Positions 34,063 to 44,944 are shown, counted from the first letter of the stretch. The stretch is 64,000 nt of DNA from Bursaphelenchus xylophilus (GCA_904066235.2 CAJFCV020000004.1:9734001-9798000), one strand, 5' to 3'. Notes: generated by a model from the letters alone, not told the origin. Made by a program: numbers and translations.

Positions 34063-37000
34063 ATGAAAATACAATTTCAGATTCCTAAACATTCCAAAAC
34101 ATACGATTTTCACCTCCGCTTCCCCTCAGGGCATTATGCTAATAAGCGGTTCCAAAGGGATATGATCGAGACATTCAACGCGCTAGATTTGACCAACTAC
34201 ACAAACGAATACCTCAATTTGACCGAAGAGGTCTGCGATCCATTTTACGTCTTTAAAAACGCCGGTAAATTGCACTTTTTTACAACATTTAACATACATT
34301 CCACTATACATTTGAACTCCAAAATTCTTCAGCTAGCCTTTGTCGATATGTGGAAGCGAATCAAGACGCCTGCTCCAGCGGAGGCTACCCTGAGTGGACC
34401 CATTATGCCCTGTGTACGGAGGCATTGGCCCTCCGATACGGGCTTTGGGTACCGTTGGCGATACTGTACATGATAATGGCGTTGATGATATTAGGAACGG
34501 CGAGCGATGAGTATTTGTGCTCGAGTATTTCTGTAATTGTAAATCAGCTCAAAATCTCGCAGAATGTGGCCGGCGTGACGTTGATGGCGTTTGGAAACGG
34601 AGCGCCCGACATTTTCGGAATGCTTGTTGAAGTTGTAGCCGCTGAAAGTCCGAAGGCTGATTTGGCGTTGGGCCAATTGTTGGGTGAGTGTTAATTTTGT
34701 TTTTGACTGTGTTTTGCAACCCACGTTTTTAATAGTTTTTGCAATTTACGTTTTTCCAATATTTTTTGTGTCATTTCGTCCATTTTTTGGGCGGAATGTA
34801 AAAATACAAAATTTTTGGTTTGTAACACAAAGTGTTAGCCACAGGCGAGAATTTTGACTAATTCCACTGTTTTTCGTTTTCCAATAACTTTTGTGGCTTT
34901 TCGTTAACTTTTGAGACGAAATGTCAAACATTTGGATTTGACTAAAAATGCGTTTTTAAACATAAAAAATCTGATTTAAAACAGGACAAAAGTTTGGTTC
35001 TGGCTTCTGGCTTTCTCATCTACTCTCAAATTTATCCCATTTTTCAGGAGGTGGTATGTTCGTTACAACGGTGGTTCTGGCACTGATTATTCTCCACAAA
35101 CCCTTTAAAGTGATGCGTCGTCCGATGATCCGTGATCTCTCCTTTTACCTCATTGCCTTGGCTTGGCTGGTGTTTGTCATCATGTATGACAGTCGAATGT
35201 ACTACTGGCAGCCGATGGTCCTACTATTGCTTTATGTTATATACGCTGGAATCGTAATTTTCGGGTCGGGCGTGCGGAACGGAAAATTTTTGTGTTTCCG
35301 ATGGCAAACCGTGCCGAAGTCGCGGATTTCTTCGAGAAGATTGTCGAGAAAACGGTCGACGGTCCTTGGTGGTGAGCTTTCTGTGATGAAAAGTATTTTT
35401 TATAGGCCACATTGTAGAATTGGCCATCTCGACGGTGGGTCCGGAGGATGGGGTAGCTGTTACTGTGGCCTCGTGTTCTCCGGGAAAAATATCGCCGGTT
35501 CCGCCGAAGCAACCAAGAACAACCTCCTTCAACAACGGCTTATTGACTGTCGATTGTGGAGGAGTAAGTGCGGGCCAGCTTGGGACAAAAAAATAAAAAA
35601 TGAATCAAGAATTTAGAGGGGAAGTACTCCAAGTGCGACGCTCAGGTTTTGATGACATTTGGCATAAATTTAGAACAATTTTTTTCTAAAATATATGCAA
35701 GAATCCTAGCTCGCGCTTTGCAGAAACAACTGAGATTTTTAGGTCAAAAGTGGGCGAAAATTTTGTACTTTTTGCCGACGAATTTTGGCACGAAAGGTTT
35801 CATGCCTTTTCTACCGTAGAGGGTAAGGTTTCCACAAACAATCAAAGTGTTTTTTTCTCTGTCCGCTCTCCGTGTTTACTCTTTCGGCGTCAAAGATCGT
35901 TCAATATCTCGGCGGTGCCCGAAAAGCGCGAGCTAAAACTTTCAGGAATTAATATTTAGTTCATGCCCGACGTGTGTTCAAAATTTGAAGAAAATCTGAG
36001 CGTCGCACTTGGGGTACTTCCCTTGTTATTTGGGTATCTAACACACATGGTATACGTATTATAGATCGGTATAATAGATCGCCCGGAAGGGCAAAAGCCC
36101 TGCTATTTCTTGTATATAGGATGACAAGCCAACTTTTAGCCTTGCAAGTTTTTTTTGCTTGCAGCAATCAAAACAATGGCTTGTCAAATGCGAAAGATCG
36201 AATATATATTCATCCCAGAGAACCCTAACAAGCCACTTTTTACAGATAAACAAACACCGTTCCACCAGCACCCTGTCTCGCCGCAGCAACATTACAATTG
36301 TTCCTGTGGGCGAGCCGGATGATGACGTTATGACGCCCCGCCTCTACCGAGACCACGGCAAGTTCTTCACCGACGAAGTGGACAGCGATGACACCAGCTG
36401 TGAGTTGGTTGAGGACGCCTTGGACAACGCGTCAGTGACTTCTTCCTCGCCCAACACCAGCTACGGCTCCATCACCCCCATAACGGACGAGCCGAAGGGA
36501 ATACTGAAGAGGAAATACAATGACTACAGCAAAAAATTGAAACACGCCTACGACAAATGGTATGAGGAAAAAATGGCGAACGAGCCGTGGTATGGAAAGG
36601 TTATCGCATGCCTGCGATTGCCGTGCGGTTTGATTTTGTGGGCCACAACGCCCAGTACAAATATGGGATGGAATAAATGTGTAGCGGTGCTGCACTGCTT
36701 TGCGTCGCCGATCTTTGTTCTTTTCGCGTTTGAAGGTGAGTGGGAGGCTGGTAAAAAGGGAGAGGGTAAATATTCTCTTCGAAAGAGAGGTGTAATCCTA
36801 TCGGGAAATAATGAGTTGTGATCATTATTTTCCCGACAGACTGATAGCAAAATAGGACGGCTCAGATTTTTTTTGATTTTCCTGGAGCTACAGTGGATGA
36901 CCTGATGCTGTGGCAAAAAACGTACCATTTTGCATCCAGGAAGCATCAAAAAATGTGGCAAAACACCTCCCTCTGCAAGTAAAAAAACTCAAATTTCAAA

Positions 37001-38655
37001 AGCGCGACCGCTCTTGGAAAAAGTTCCTTATTCTGGCCACAACAAAGGTATTCCGCGAACTGCGCCCAAGCTTGGGAACGAAAGTTAGGAAAAGAAGGCT
37101 TCGGCCTAACTGGCAGTGAATTACGGTAATAGCTCTATAGTTTGAAGGGTACCTACGAAGGCGGTGACGACTCATTTAGTTCTATACGGAGGCAATAAGT
37201 TTAGTTCCGGACATGTTTCATCGTATAAAATGCAAAAATCGCAGGCTGCAACCGTTTTGTAGGGGTAATGTGGTACGTAAAAAAGAAGGTACCTCACTAA
37301 CTGAAACCACTGTCCGGGCATTGACAACAATGAATTGAGCCAGCACGCAAAAGTTGGGCTAATTCTGACCAGTTTCCGCAAAGTTATAAGTTGTGGCCAG
37401 AATAAGGAACTTTTTTCCCCGCTCTTTTGTGAGGAAAAAGGGAGCGCCCTTCAAAACGAAAATTTTAGCTTGGAGAGGGAGGCATTTTGCCACACCTTTG
37501 ATACTTCCCGGATGCAAAATGGTACGTTTTTTGCCACTGGATCAGGTCCACCGCTGTATATATTCTCAAACTACGTGAAAATACATTTTCAGCGGTTGCG
37601 TAAAAGAAGACCTTACGGTCACATCTAAAGCATGTTCATATTTTCAGTAGCCACAATGAATCCTCATCCAGACGGGCCGGATCTGTGGGTGTATTGTTTC
37701 GTCGTATCGACGATCCTCGCCATTGCTGTGTATATCATCACCTCCGAAGACAAGGAGCCCAAATACCTCAAGGTAAGGTCGTCGTCAGACTCACAACCCA
37801 AATGTTTCGCTTCCAAAACACATTTTACTTTGCGATTTTCTTTCAGTACATCCAGCCCTACACCAGTTTCATCGTCTCCGTCGCATGGGTCTATTGGATG
37901 GCGGCGGAGATTGTGAATGTTGTGATGATGATCGGAGTGGTCAGCCGGATTTCCCATGTTGTTCTCGGGTTGACGGTGCTCGCGTGGTCCAACAGTCTTG
38001 GCGACGTTGTGGCTGATTTGGCGGTGGCCAAGCAGGGATTTCCGAGAATGGCGATTTCGGCTGTTTTTGGAGGACCTTTATTGAGTAGGTTGAAAAATGA
38101 GGCCTAATCATGATTTGGAAACGAAATTTTTTCCTAGTCAGATAACTTTTTGGCTAGCCAAGTTAGCAAAAAGTGATTTTCCAGTTACTGAAAAAACACA
38201 TTGTATACACTGGAACAGGTCCCCTGCCGTACGTGATTTTGCATTTTGTATGTATATCACAATTGATGCGAGCAAAAGTTTTCATGGATCGCTTTTGCCG
38301 TCTTTTGCACTTTACATTATAAATCGATCAACCCGTATTATGGGGCAATATTTATGGTAGAAAAAGGCCAAAAAATAATAATTTAAAACATGAAATTTCA
38401 GACCTCCTCATGGGCTACGGCCTCTCGTTTATGATCGCCTGCCTCAAGGGCCGGCATCCCATCAAAATCGACCAGGGCAACCTGCAAAAGTTGCTGATGA
38501 TCTTCTTCCTTTGTTTTTCCTTGATCTCAACCATGGTGTTTTTAGTCGTTCAAAAGTTCCACACCACTCGACTGCACGCTTACTTTTTACTCGCATTGTA
38601 TGCAGTCTTTATTGGGGTAAATTTGCTGGTGGAATCGCATGTCATAAGCCTTTAA
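34063..38655 (+). CDS. Na+/Ca2+ exchanger of the NCLX/SLC8B1 (nematode ncx-6 to -10) type
   Basis: Cation/Ca2+ exchanger that trades Ca2+ for monovalent cations; family members act in mitochondria or other membranes. Eight exons, phases consistent: 34063-34264, 34333-34683, 35048-35371, 35406-35563, 36246-36735, 37648-37772, 37847-38084 and 38402-38655, giving 713 residues. The Cys-rich lumenal region (CRYVEANQDACSSGGYPEW) is typical of NCLX. Alpha-1 repeat: VAGVTLMAFGNGAPDIF, with GNGAPD at about residues 155-160. Alpha-2 repeat: LTVLAWSNSLGDVVADLAVA at about 592-611, where human NCLX has WGNSIGD. Exons 3-5 hold a long acidic and Ser-rich cytosolic loop. The ATG at 34063 directly precedes a TTTCAG, so the true 5' end may be a separate upstream exon; no signal peptide is seen. 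AATAAA at 38,915 and 38,932. Confidence 0.92.
35615..36026. repeat. palindromic DNA element, family B, copy 3 (exchanger intron 4)
   Basis: Left end AGAGGGGAAGTACTCCAAGT, right end ACTTGGGGTACTTCCCTTGT. It makes up most of a 682-base intron. Confidence 0.8.
36889..37558. repeat. palindromic MITE, family A, copy 12, split by an insertion (exchanger intron 5)
   Basis: Left part 36,889-37,015 and right part 37,419-37,558 together make one standard copy. TA at both ends: TACAGTGGATGACCTGATGC and GGATCAGGTCCACCGCTGTA. Confidence 0.9.
37016..37418. mobile_element. 403-bp inverted-repeat element inserted in MITE copy 12
   Basis: Ends GGAAAAAGTTCCTTATTCTG and the inverse CAGAATAAGGAACTTTTTTC, continued by GGCCACAAC inside, about 27 bp each. 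It is flanked by a perfect 8-bp direct repeat CCGCTCTT at 37,008-37,015 and 37,419-37,426, which occurs once in uninterrupted copies. Size of duplication suggests hAT-like. No coding capacity. Confidence 0.85.
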
Positions 38656-39319
38656 TATCCTTTAATATTTTTTGTAAGAAACCTTTTAACTGTACATTTC
38701 CTGTCTCATCGTTTTCAAGCCTATATTACATTGTACAACATATCCCAATGCAATCAAAAACTCTGTCTCACCGGTTCGAATATCATGATATACGGTAATT
38801 TAGTCATAAATCGCCTTCAAATTGTGAGTGAAGCTCATAAAGTGCCTTGTAACAGTGCTACTTGCTGAAAAATCACTTTGCTAATATTTCTGTTTATTCG
38901 TGTAATTTAGTTGTAATAAACTGTTATACAAAATAAATTATTGATGTGTATGAGGGATGGTGGGCGATAAGAATGGTTTTTGATGAGTTATTTTTAACTG
39001 TAAGTGATTTCCGTTTGGAAACGGACATGATAATTGAAACTGAGCGCGGATTGAAGTGAATTGGTGACTTGGCGAAGCATTAGGCCCGAAATCGTAACTC
39101 CTTCGATCTGAAAGTACGCTTTGTTGAACTAAGGACATTATAGGCCAGCTGAAAAACCAAAAACCTTCAGTAGTGTTCCAGGAAAAAAATATGGGATCGA
39201 AGGTGTTCAACGTCCGGAAAGGCATATACGATTATTTTATGGACGAAAATGCAGAAATGAGGGATTTTTAGCGCCAAAAAAGTTATCGCCGGAAGGTCAA
39301 ACATACGTCTTCCCACACA
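38656..39319. other. 3' region of the exchanger and intergenic DNA
   Basis: Two AATAAA signals (38,915-38,920 and 38,932-38,937) end the exchanger transcript. Nothing else recognised. Confidence 0.6.
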
Positions 39320-39585
39320 TAGGAGTGAGGGGGTTGATCCAGTGGCAAAAAACGTGCCATTTAGCATCTGGGAAGTATAAAAAATGTGGCAAAATGGTTC
39401 CCTCTCCAACTGAAAAAACATCGGTTTGAAGTGCGCGCCCTTTTTCCTCACAAAAATATTATAGCGGGCGCGCTTTTGAAATCTGAGTTTTTCCACTTGG
39501 AGAGGGAGGTATTTTGACACATTTTTTGATGCTCCCTGGATGCAAAATGGTACGTTTTTTGCCACTGGATCAGGTCCCCACTGTA
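39320..39585. repeat. palindromic MITE, family A, copy 13
   Basis: GAGTGAGGGGGTTGATCC to GGATCAGGTCCCCACTGTA. It lies about 60 bases beyond the stop of the secreted-protein gene. Confidence 0.87.
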
Positions 39586-39643
39586 AGTTCAGCCTGAGAG
39601 ACTCGATCTGAACTTGAAGTTGTTCTAGCAACTCTTTCTTTTC

Positions 39644-40443
39644 TTATGCATTCATTATCATAAATATTACCTGCGCATTCGCATTCACAATATTAGTCCT
39701 TTGCGTGTACGTGCCGAATGTCTTTGTGGCGCACATTGCAACCGGAACAGCGGCAGCTGGAGTGATAATCATGGTGATGGCGCCCGACTCCAACAGCCCA
39801 AAGTCTGTATTGGCCATGGTCATTGTTGGCAACGGGGCCGTGCCAGCGACGGTTTGGCAATTACTAATCTCCTGCGGAGTGTAGCCGGTTGTAACCCGGA
39901 CTCCTTGAGTGGGGATGTTGTTTTGAGAGAGGGCACTAATCACCTAGACAATTGATATTTGTTTAGTCATCAAAATTGATCTGTTTTGTCATCAAAATCT
40001 GTTGTTACGGACAAGACTTAAATTTTCGGAGCAAAAAATATGTTTTATATTCTATGTTTCACTGTTTGTTCGCACTTACAGCCGCCTGAATATCTCCTTG
40101 AGCCTGGATTAGAGCGTCTTGCTGAGTCAGAGGCTGGCCGGGGAAGAATTGGCCGGTTTGTTGGGCGTACGTTACGGGATAAGTCCATGCAGCTGGCGGA
40201 GACATAGTCCAGCTTAACGTGGGATTTGTGAAAATTCTGCCGTCGTCGCCTGGAAATTGAATTCGGGCAATTATTTCAAATGAAAAAATCAAGAGAAAAT
40301 TAAAAAATCTCAAAAAATTTTTGCTCTAAAATTAAATACTAAGATGTGTGAATTTGAATAAACTTACCAATACCACCACTACAACTCCAAGCCTTTTGAA
40401 TCACCAAAAAAATCAAAAAAAGGAACAAGTATTTTCCAGCCAT
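39644..40443 (-). CDS. small secreted protein of a nematode-type family (unnamed)
   Basis: Exons 40443-40368, 40249-40080 and 39943-39644, phases consistent, about 181 residues. Residues 1-20 are a clear signal peptide (MAGKYLFLFLIFLVIQKAWS), then Cys-Ser-Gly-Gly. The mature part has NPTLSWTMSPPAAWTYPVTY, then an acid-poor Gln-rich segment (QQTGQFFPGQPLTQQDALIQ) and a Thr/Ala-rich C-terminal half with two Cys (SNCQTVAGTA, AMCATKTF). I think C. elegans has similar secreted proteins but cannot name the family. A GT donor at 39,670 (GCGCAG|GTAATA) could join a further exon; otherwise the frame stops at 39,644. TATA at 40,516-40,524. Confidence 0.8.
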
Positions 40444-40515
40444 CTGACCAATCTACAGTAACCCAAAGAAGAGAAAAATAAGCAAAAGTTTACTTTGACT
40501 TCCAGAAGTCGTTGT

Positions 40516-40524
40516 CCTTTTATA
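40516..40524 (-). promoter_or_regulatory. TATA box of the secreted-protein gene
   Basis: TATAAAAGG on the minus strand, 73 bases upstream of the ATG at 40,443. Confidence 0.65.
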
Positions 40525-40813
40525 TAAAGCCATATTCGGTTTTACGACGGCTCCAGTCATCCCTTTTTAGCGAAAAGAAACTTTTCTCGGCCGTATTTTT
40601 GAATGGAGCCAGTGAATCAGCGGATAAAACCTGAAGATCCCGCGGGTTTTTATGACCACTCAATGTTTCGAAGTGTCTCTATTCCATTGATCAAATAATG
40701 CCTCAGGCGAAAAAACTACAAAAATTTTTGAAGTCTTACTTGCTGTCTAGGACCTTTGTAAAGCGAAGAAAAGCAGAAGAAAAAAAGAGATTTCGTTAAA
40801 AGAATATACAACC

Positions 40814-41109
40814 TACAGTGAGGGACCTGATCGAATGGCAAAAAACGTATCATTTTGCATCCGGGAAGTATCAAAAATGTGGCCAAATGTCTCCCCCTCC
40901 AAGTGAAAAAACTTCGGTTTGAAGTTTCCCTCACAAAAGAGCGGGCATGCTTTTGAAATTGGAGTTTTTTCACTTGGAGAGGGAGGCATTTTGCTACATT
41001 TTTTTAATACTTCCCGGATGCAAAATAATACGTTTTTTGCCACATTTTTTGATACTTCCTGGATGAAAAATAGTGCTTTTTTTGCCACTGGATCAGGTCC
41101 CTCACTGTA
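40814..41109. repeat. palindromic MITE, family A, copy 14, with internal duplication
   Basis: TACAGTGAGGGACCTGATCG to GGATCAGGTCCCTCACTGTA, but 30-40 bp longer than usual. The block TTTTTTGCCACATTTTTTGA-TACTTCC is repeated in the right arm. Confidence 0.88.
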
Positions 41110-41288
41110 GGTCCTCTCGCAAAAAACAATTTTTAGCAGGAGAAGGCTCTTAACTTTTTTGACTGCATACTTATTGGCCACAGATAAGGATCCCAGACTC
41201 TAAAAGTGTTCATAGATTTGTTTGTTCATAATATTTTTGCTGATGAATTTTGCTCCATTTATAAAGTTTAAGGCCGCCCGACTGGCAG

Positions 41289-41297
41289 TATAAATAG
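41289..41297 (+). promoter_or_regulatory. TATA box of the CC-domain peptide gene
   Basis: TATAAATAG, 34 bases before the ATG at 41,331. The same box occurs at 45,231-45,239 in the inverted duplicate. Confidence 0.7.
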
Positions 41298-41330
41298 CGA
41301 CATCCAGAAAGAAGAGGATCATAGCTTGAA

Positions 41331-42174
41331 ATGCAACTGCTTCTTGTTCTCTTCTTTGTTTTCGGGTTTCTGGCAACAACCGCAGCGGACTGTGGCGCCA
41401 GAGCCTTTGGACGTAAGTGCGGGTCCGTTCGCAAAGCCGCTGATGTGATTTTTGCGAATGCATGTGCGAAAAAATCAGGGTCGAGTGAGGAGAGCCCAAA
41501 AATGCCTATTGCACGGTGCATAAAGCGGCAAATTGCTTTTTGCACCAAGTGTAAGGTGCACATTTGTTTTCTCACAGACCATGCCATAAAAATCACTCAA
41601 GGGACTTTGCGAATGGACTAGTAAAAAATACTAATAAAAAACCACTGCCAAATATATAATTTTTCAAAGTGAAAGTCTTATCCGTCTTGCTGACCTTGAT
41701 CCTTTCTGTGGCTACAGTGGCGGACCTGATACATTGGTCAAAAACGTAACATTGTGAATCCGGGAAGTATCAAAAATGCAACAAAATACCTCCTTCTCCA
41801 AGTGAAAAAAACTCCGATTTTAAAAGCGCGCCCACTCTTTCTGAGAGGAAGCGCGGGCAGTTAAAACAGTTTTTTAGTTAGAGAGGGAGGCATTTTGCTA
41901 CATTTTTGATGCTTCTCGGATGCAAAATCATACGTTTTTTGCCACTGGATCAGGTCCCTCACTGTAACTTGTAAAATCTCTGACGGTATTATTGTGAGTA
42001 CTAATGCAGTTTGATTTTAGCGTGTGGCGCCAAGAACGAATGCCCACCAAACTATGTTTGCAGCGGGAAAATTTGCTGTGAGTTTTGTTTATAACTTTGA
42101 GCAAATTTGTTTCAATTCTGACAAAAGTTTTAGGCCTGAGCACAAAGTCTCGTAAAAACGCCAAGACTGGATGA
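41331..42174 (+). CDS. small secreted cysteine-rich peptide, CC-type domain
   Basis: Exons 41331-41412, 42021-42077 and 42134-42174, phases consistent, 59 residues. Signal peptide is residues 1-19 (MQLLLVLFFVFGFLATTAA). The mature part has six Cys in the order C-x6-C-x5-C-x5-C-x4-CC (key pieces PCGAKNECPPNYVC and KICC), followed by a basic tail. This looks like the short CC domain common in nematode secreted proteins. Function unknown. MITE copy 15 lies in intron 1. AATAAA at 42,235-42,240. It shares exon structure with the genes at 48,675 and 52,769: the signal exon ends after one base of a codon, and the cysteine exon ends in the middle of the CC pair. Confidence 0.8.
41713..41966. repeat. 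palindromic MITE, family A, copy 15 (intron of the CC peptide gene)
   Basis: TACAGTGGCGGACCTGATAC to GGATCAGGTCCCTCACTGTA, 54 bases before the exon 2 acceptor. Confidence 0.88.
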
Positions 42175-42921
42175 AAAAAAACTATTGCCGAGGAAATGAA
42201 AGAATTTCTAAACGTCATCACATGTTTTTACGGCAATAAAGTTTAAATTGTTCGTTATATAAATAAAAGGAAACTGTTATTAGTGGAAGACCCCAAGGAT
42301 GTTGGTTCACAAGGCCTGGCATGGTGAAAATTGTACTTCTAAAAGAAAATCATGTACTTACATCTTGCAGATCCATTCCAGCCCAACTTGTTTCTCTACT
42401 TGGCCTGACGATCATTTTATACGAATAAACACGTTTTATCGTATAACTTGTCGCTTAGATTAATCCATGACAACTCGGGGCAAACAATATGCTAGAAGTC
42501 TGTTCTAACGCTGTTGAATGAATGCGCCACAATTAACCTTATTTCAGCCATTCGATATACCTTACTGTAGAACCATTACTCATCGCAAATATGATGACAA
42601 ATACTTCATTACTTTGTATTTGCTTAGTTTTTCCGCAGAATCATCTATAGTCTGCTTGAAACAAAACAGACGAGTACAATTCTCAATTTTTTTTTGATAT
42701 TTAATAAACGTCATATCGCTATAAGAAGGTTACCCTTACCGTAATTTATTTGTAAGTCTGTGCAAATAACCTTCGAAAAAATTTGAGGTTTAGTCTTTTT
42801 AACTCCAATTGAAGCCGACTTCAAGATCATAAGTTCAGCCTGAGCAAGGGAGCCATCTTTTTGTGGGTGGAGTTGAGTCCTAATGTTTGCCAAACGTCCA
42901 ATGATAAGTCTGTTCGTTTAT

Positions 42922-42931
42922 TATAAAAAGG
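42922..42931 (+). promoter_or_regulatory. TATA box of the neuropeptide-like gene
   Basis: TATAAAAAGG, 47 bases before the ATG at 42,978. Confidence 0.6.
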
Positions 42932-42977
42932 AAGACTGGAGATATTTCCTTCGCCACCTGATACCAGCACATCCAAT

Positions 42978-43217
42978 ATGAATTCAGCTGCTGTACTCTT
43001 GCTACTGTATTTTCTGGGTCTTCAAGCCTTCATCGAGGCTCGCCCACCCGCCGCCGAGCCGGCTCTGGAAGCTGTCAACATTGTGAAACGCCAGTCCGAT
43101 GGAGATTGGGATTCTCCGAGAGGTGGCGGGAGCTACGGCGGTCGAGGATCTGATGGCGACTGGGATGCGTGGTACTTCTCTAAGCCGAAGACATACAACG
43201 ACGGTTGGTGGCCCTAA
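42978..43217 (+). CDS. neuropeptide-like or secreted Gly/Trp-rich precursor (79 aa)
   Basis: Single-exon frame from ATG to TAA with a TATA box before it and AATAAA at 43,252-43,257 after it. Residues 1-21 are a signal peptide (MNSAAVLLLLYFLGLQAFIE). The pro-part follows, and a dibasic KR at about residues 37-38 would release a C-terminal peptide starting QSDGDWDSPRGGGSYGGRG. SDGDWD occurs twice (QSDGDWDSP and GSDGDWDAW). The end is KTYNDGWWP. There are no Cys. The layout resembles nematode neuropeptide-like proteins or Gly-rich antimicrobial precursors; which one cannot be told from sequence. It shares no visible relation with its Cys-rich neighbours. Confidence 0.7.
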   Translation: MNSAAVLLLLYFLGLQAFIEARPPAAEPALEAVNIVKRQSDGDWDSPRGGGSYGGRGSDGDWDAWYFSKPKTYNDGWWP

Positions 43218-43251
43218 AAAATTGTGGGTGTTGTATTCCAGGAAACTGTTG

Positions 43252-43257
43252 AATAAA
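43252..43257 (+). terminator. poly(A) signal
   Basis: AATAAA 35 bases after the stop of the neuropeptide-like gene. Confidence 0.7.
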
Positions 43258-43375
43258 AGGATAGTATTTTGAATGTATTTGTAACATATCGCATCACGAA
43301 ACCTGAGAATTAGTGTTTAGGTAGCTCGTGCTTTCCATAATGTTCCTCAAATTAATCAAATGGGAACTGGCGAAG

Positions 43376-43554
43376 ATGAGTGTTTTTATCTCTGAACGCT
43401 CTTCACGATTCGCACACTCTCTCGACCACAAAGGTCGTTCAATATCTCTGGTGTCTCACGCAAGATTTTTCACTAATTCATATGTGGCATGTGCAATAAG
43501 TGTGTTAAGAATTATAAAAAATGTGAGCGTAGCACTTGGGGTAATTCCCTCGTG
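43376..43554. repeat. family B fragment (right end)
   Basis: Contains CGCTCTTCACGATTCGCACA and the right end GTAGCACTTGGGGTAATTCC; the left end is missing. Confidence 0.55.
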
Positions 43555-43759
43555 ATATTGTTTATTGGGATATCCTGAGTTGGACTTCCTGAATTTTCCG
43601 ATTGGCTTCAGTTGATTACTTCGGAAGTTAAATTTGTGCATCAATAACTCGATCAACAGCAAGGGTTATTGCTGTCAAGACTTAGATATAAGTCGAGGTC
43701 TAATGAGGCCATTAACTTGCCCGCTACTCCAAGTGTCAACTACCCCTAATAACCTGGAG

Positions 43760-44431
43760 GAGACACACCGCAAGTTCGAATCCGCAAGTTCGAATGCCTA
43801 AATGACTAAAGTTCGAACGACCTCCAGTTCGAACTATCTAATGTTCGAATGACCGTAACTTTGAATAACCTAAAGTTCGAATGACTAAAGTTCGAAAATG
43901 AAAAAAAGTTAATTAATATTTAAATTATAATTTGCATATAATTATTTTGCAAAATACACTTCCTCTTCAATCATTCATTCATCCTCTACGATGGAGGTTG
44001 GTTGACCGACAACGAACGCGCTGTTCTTCATGTCGACCTGATCAAGATTCGTCATGGCGCCAATCCAACTGTGTCTTTCTCGGGATTCGTGGCTTTGTGT
44101 GGTGGATTTTGCTTTCTTCATAACAACTGGAGGTCGTTCGAACTTTAGTCATTCGAACTTTAGGCATTCGAACTTGTGGTGGGTCTCCTTTGTCGGGAAC
44201 GCCTACCGCAAGTTCGAAAAACCCCAAGTTCGAAAACCAAAAGTTCGAATGCCGCAAGTTCGAATGCATTTTTTATATTTTCAAATTTCGAACTTCCGGT
44301 TTTCGATCTTTTAGTTTTTCTAATTTGAGGTTTTTCGAACTTCTAGTATTCGAACTTGCGGCATTCGAACTTGCGGCATTCGAACTTTTGGTTGTCGAAC
44401 TTGGGGTTTTTCGAACTTCCGGTAGGCGTTC
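43760..44431. mobile_element. 672-bp fold-back element made of AAGTTCGAA repeats
   Basis: Flanked by a perfect 9-bp direct repeat AACCTGGAG at 43,751-43,759 and 44,432-44,440. Ends ACCGCAAGTTCG and the opposite CGAACTTCCGGT. The motif AAGTTCGAA(T/A) with 5-12 base spacers appears about eight times at 43,771-43,900 and again, in both orientations, at 44,128-44,425. Two nested inverted pairs result: 43,760-43,833 with 44,128-44,190, and 44,205-44,268 with 44,360-44,431. The 44,400 end reads as repeated FELAAF peptides, an artefact. A coding-like fragment lies at 43,975-44,129. Confidence 0.75.
43975..44129 (-). pseudogene. possible captured C-terminal coding fragment inside the fold-back
   Basis: On the minus strand an open stretch of about 50 codons ends at TGA (43,975-43,977), with the protein-like ending FVVGQPTSIVEDE. 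It has ordinary codon use unlike the surrounding repeats. There is no start codon, splice site or recognised family. Possibly a gene fragment picked up by the element; may be chance. Confidence 0.3.
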
Positions 44432-44944
44432 AACCTGGAGACCACAACTAGAGAATTTTAGCTGAAAAACTACGAACTCACGATAATTCGATTCCAATGA
44501 GCTTGGACCACCACCGGAATGTATCAAGGGGACTTCCAACAAATCACAAATTGGTTTATTTTTACTCAAATGAGTGACCGAAAAGCGATCGGTTCATTAC
44601 ACGTATATCAAAATATTCGTCGGTTTATGCTAATTTCTGGGAATTCTTCACGGAATCGTGACATTGCCTACTCTCCCCTTTGTTGCCGATGCGAGGGATA
44701 CAAAGCATGAATGCAAAGAAAAAAAACCGATTACATCCATAGAGTTTTTTTAAAAGTTGACAGTACAAATTTCCCGATTTCTTAACAGGTGGATTATGAC
44801 GCACATCAACCCCATACGTGCACAACCTCTCCGAAAACAAATCCCAGTTAATCTGTAGATCAGACCACTGAAACAGCGTTTATTCTCTTTACATGCTCTT
44901 TGTGAATAGGTTCTCCGCCTTGACCCAGGTTGCTCTGCCGATTG

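Noticed and set aside
43771..43860. TTCGAATCC-like strings suggesting tRNA T-arms or B boxes
   Set aside because: They belong to the AAGTTCGAA repeat array; no A box or tRNA fold accompanies them.
44190..44465. Frame with repeated FELAAFELL peptides
   Set aside because: Translation of the TTCGAA repeat array.
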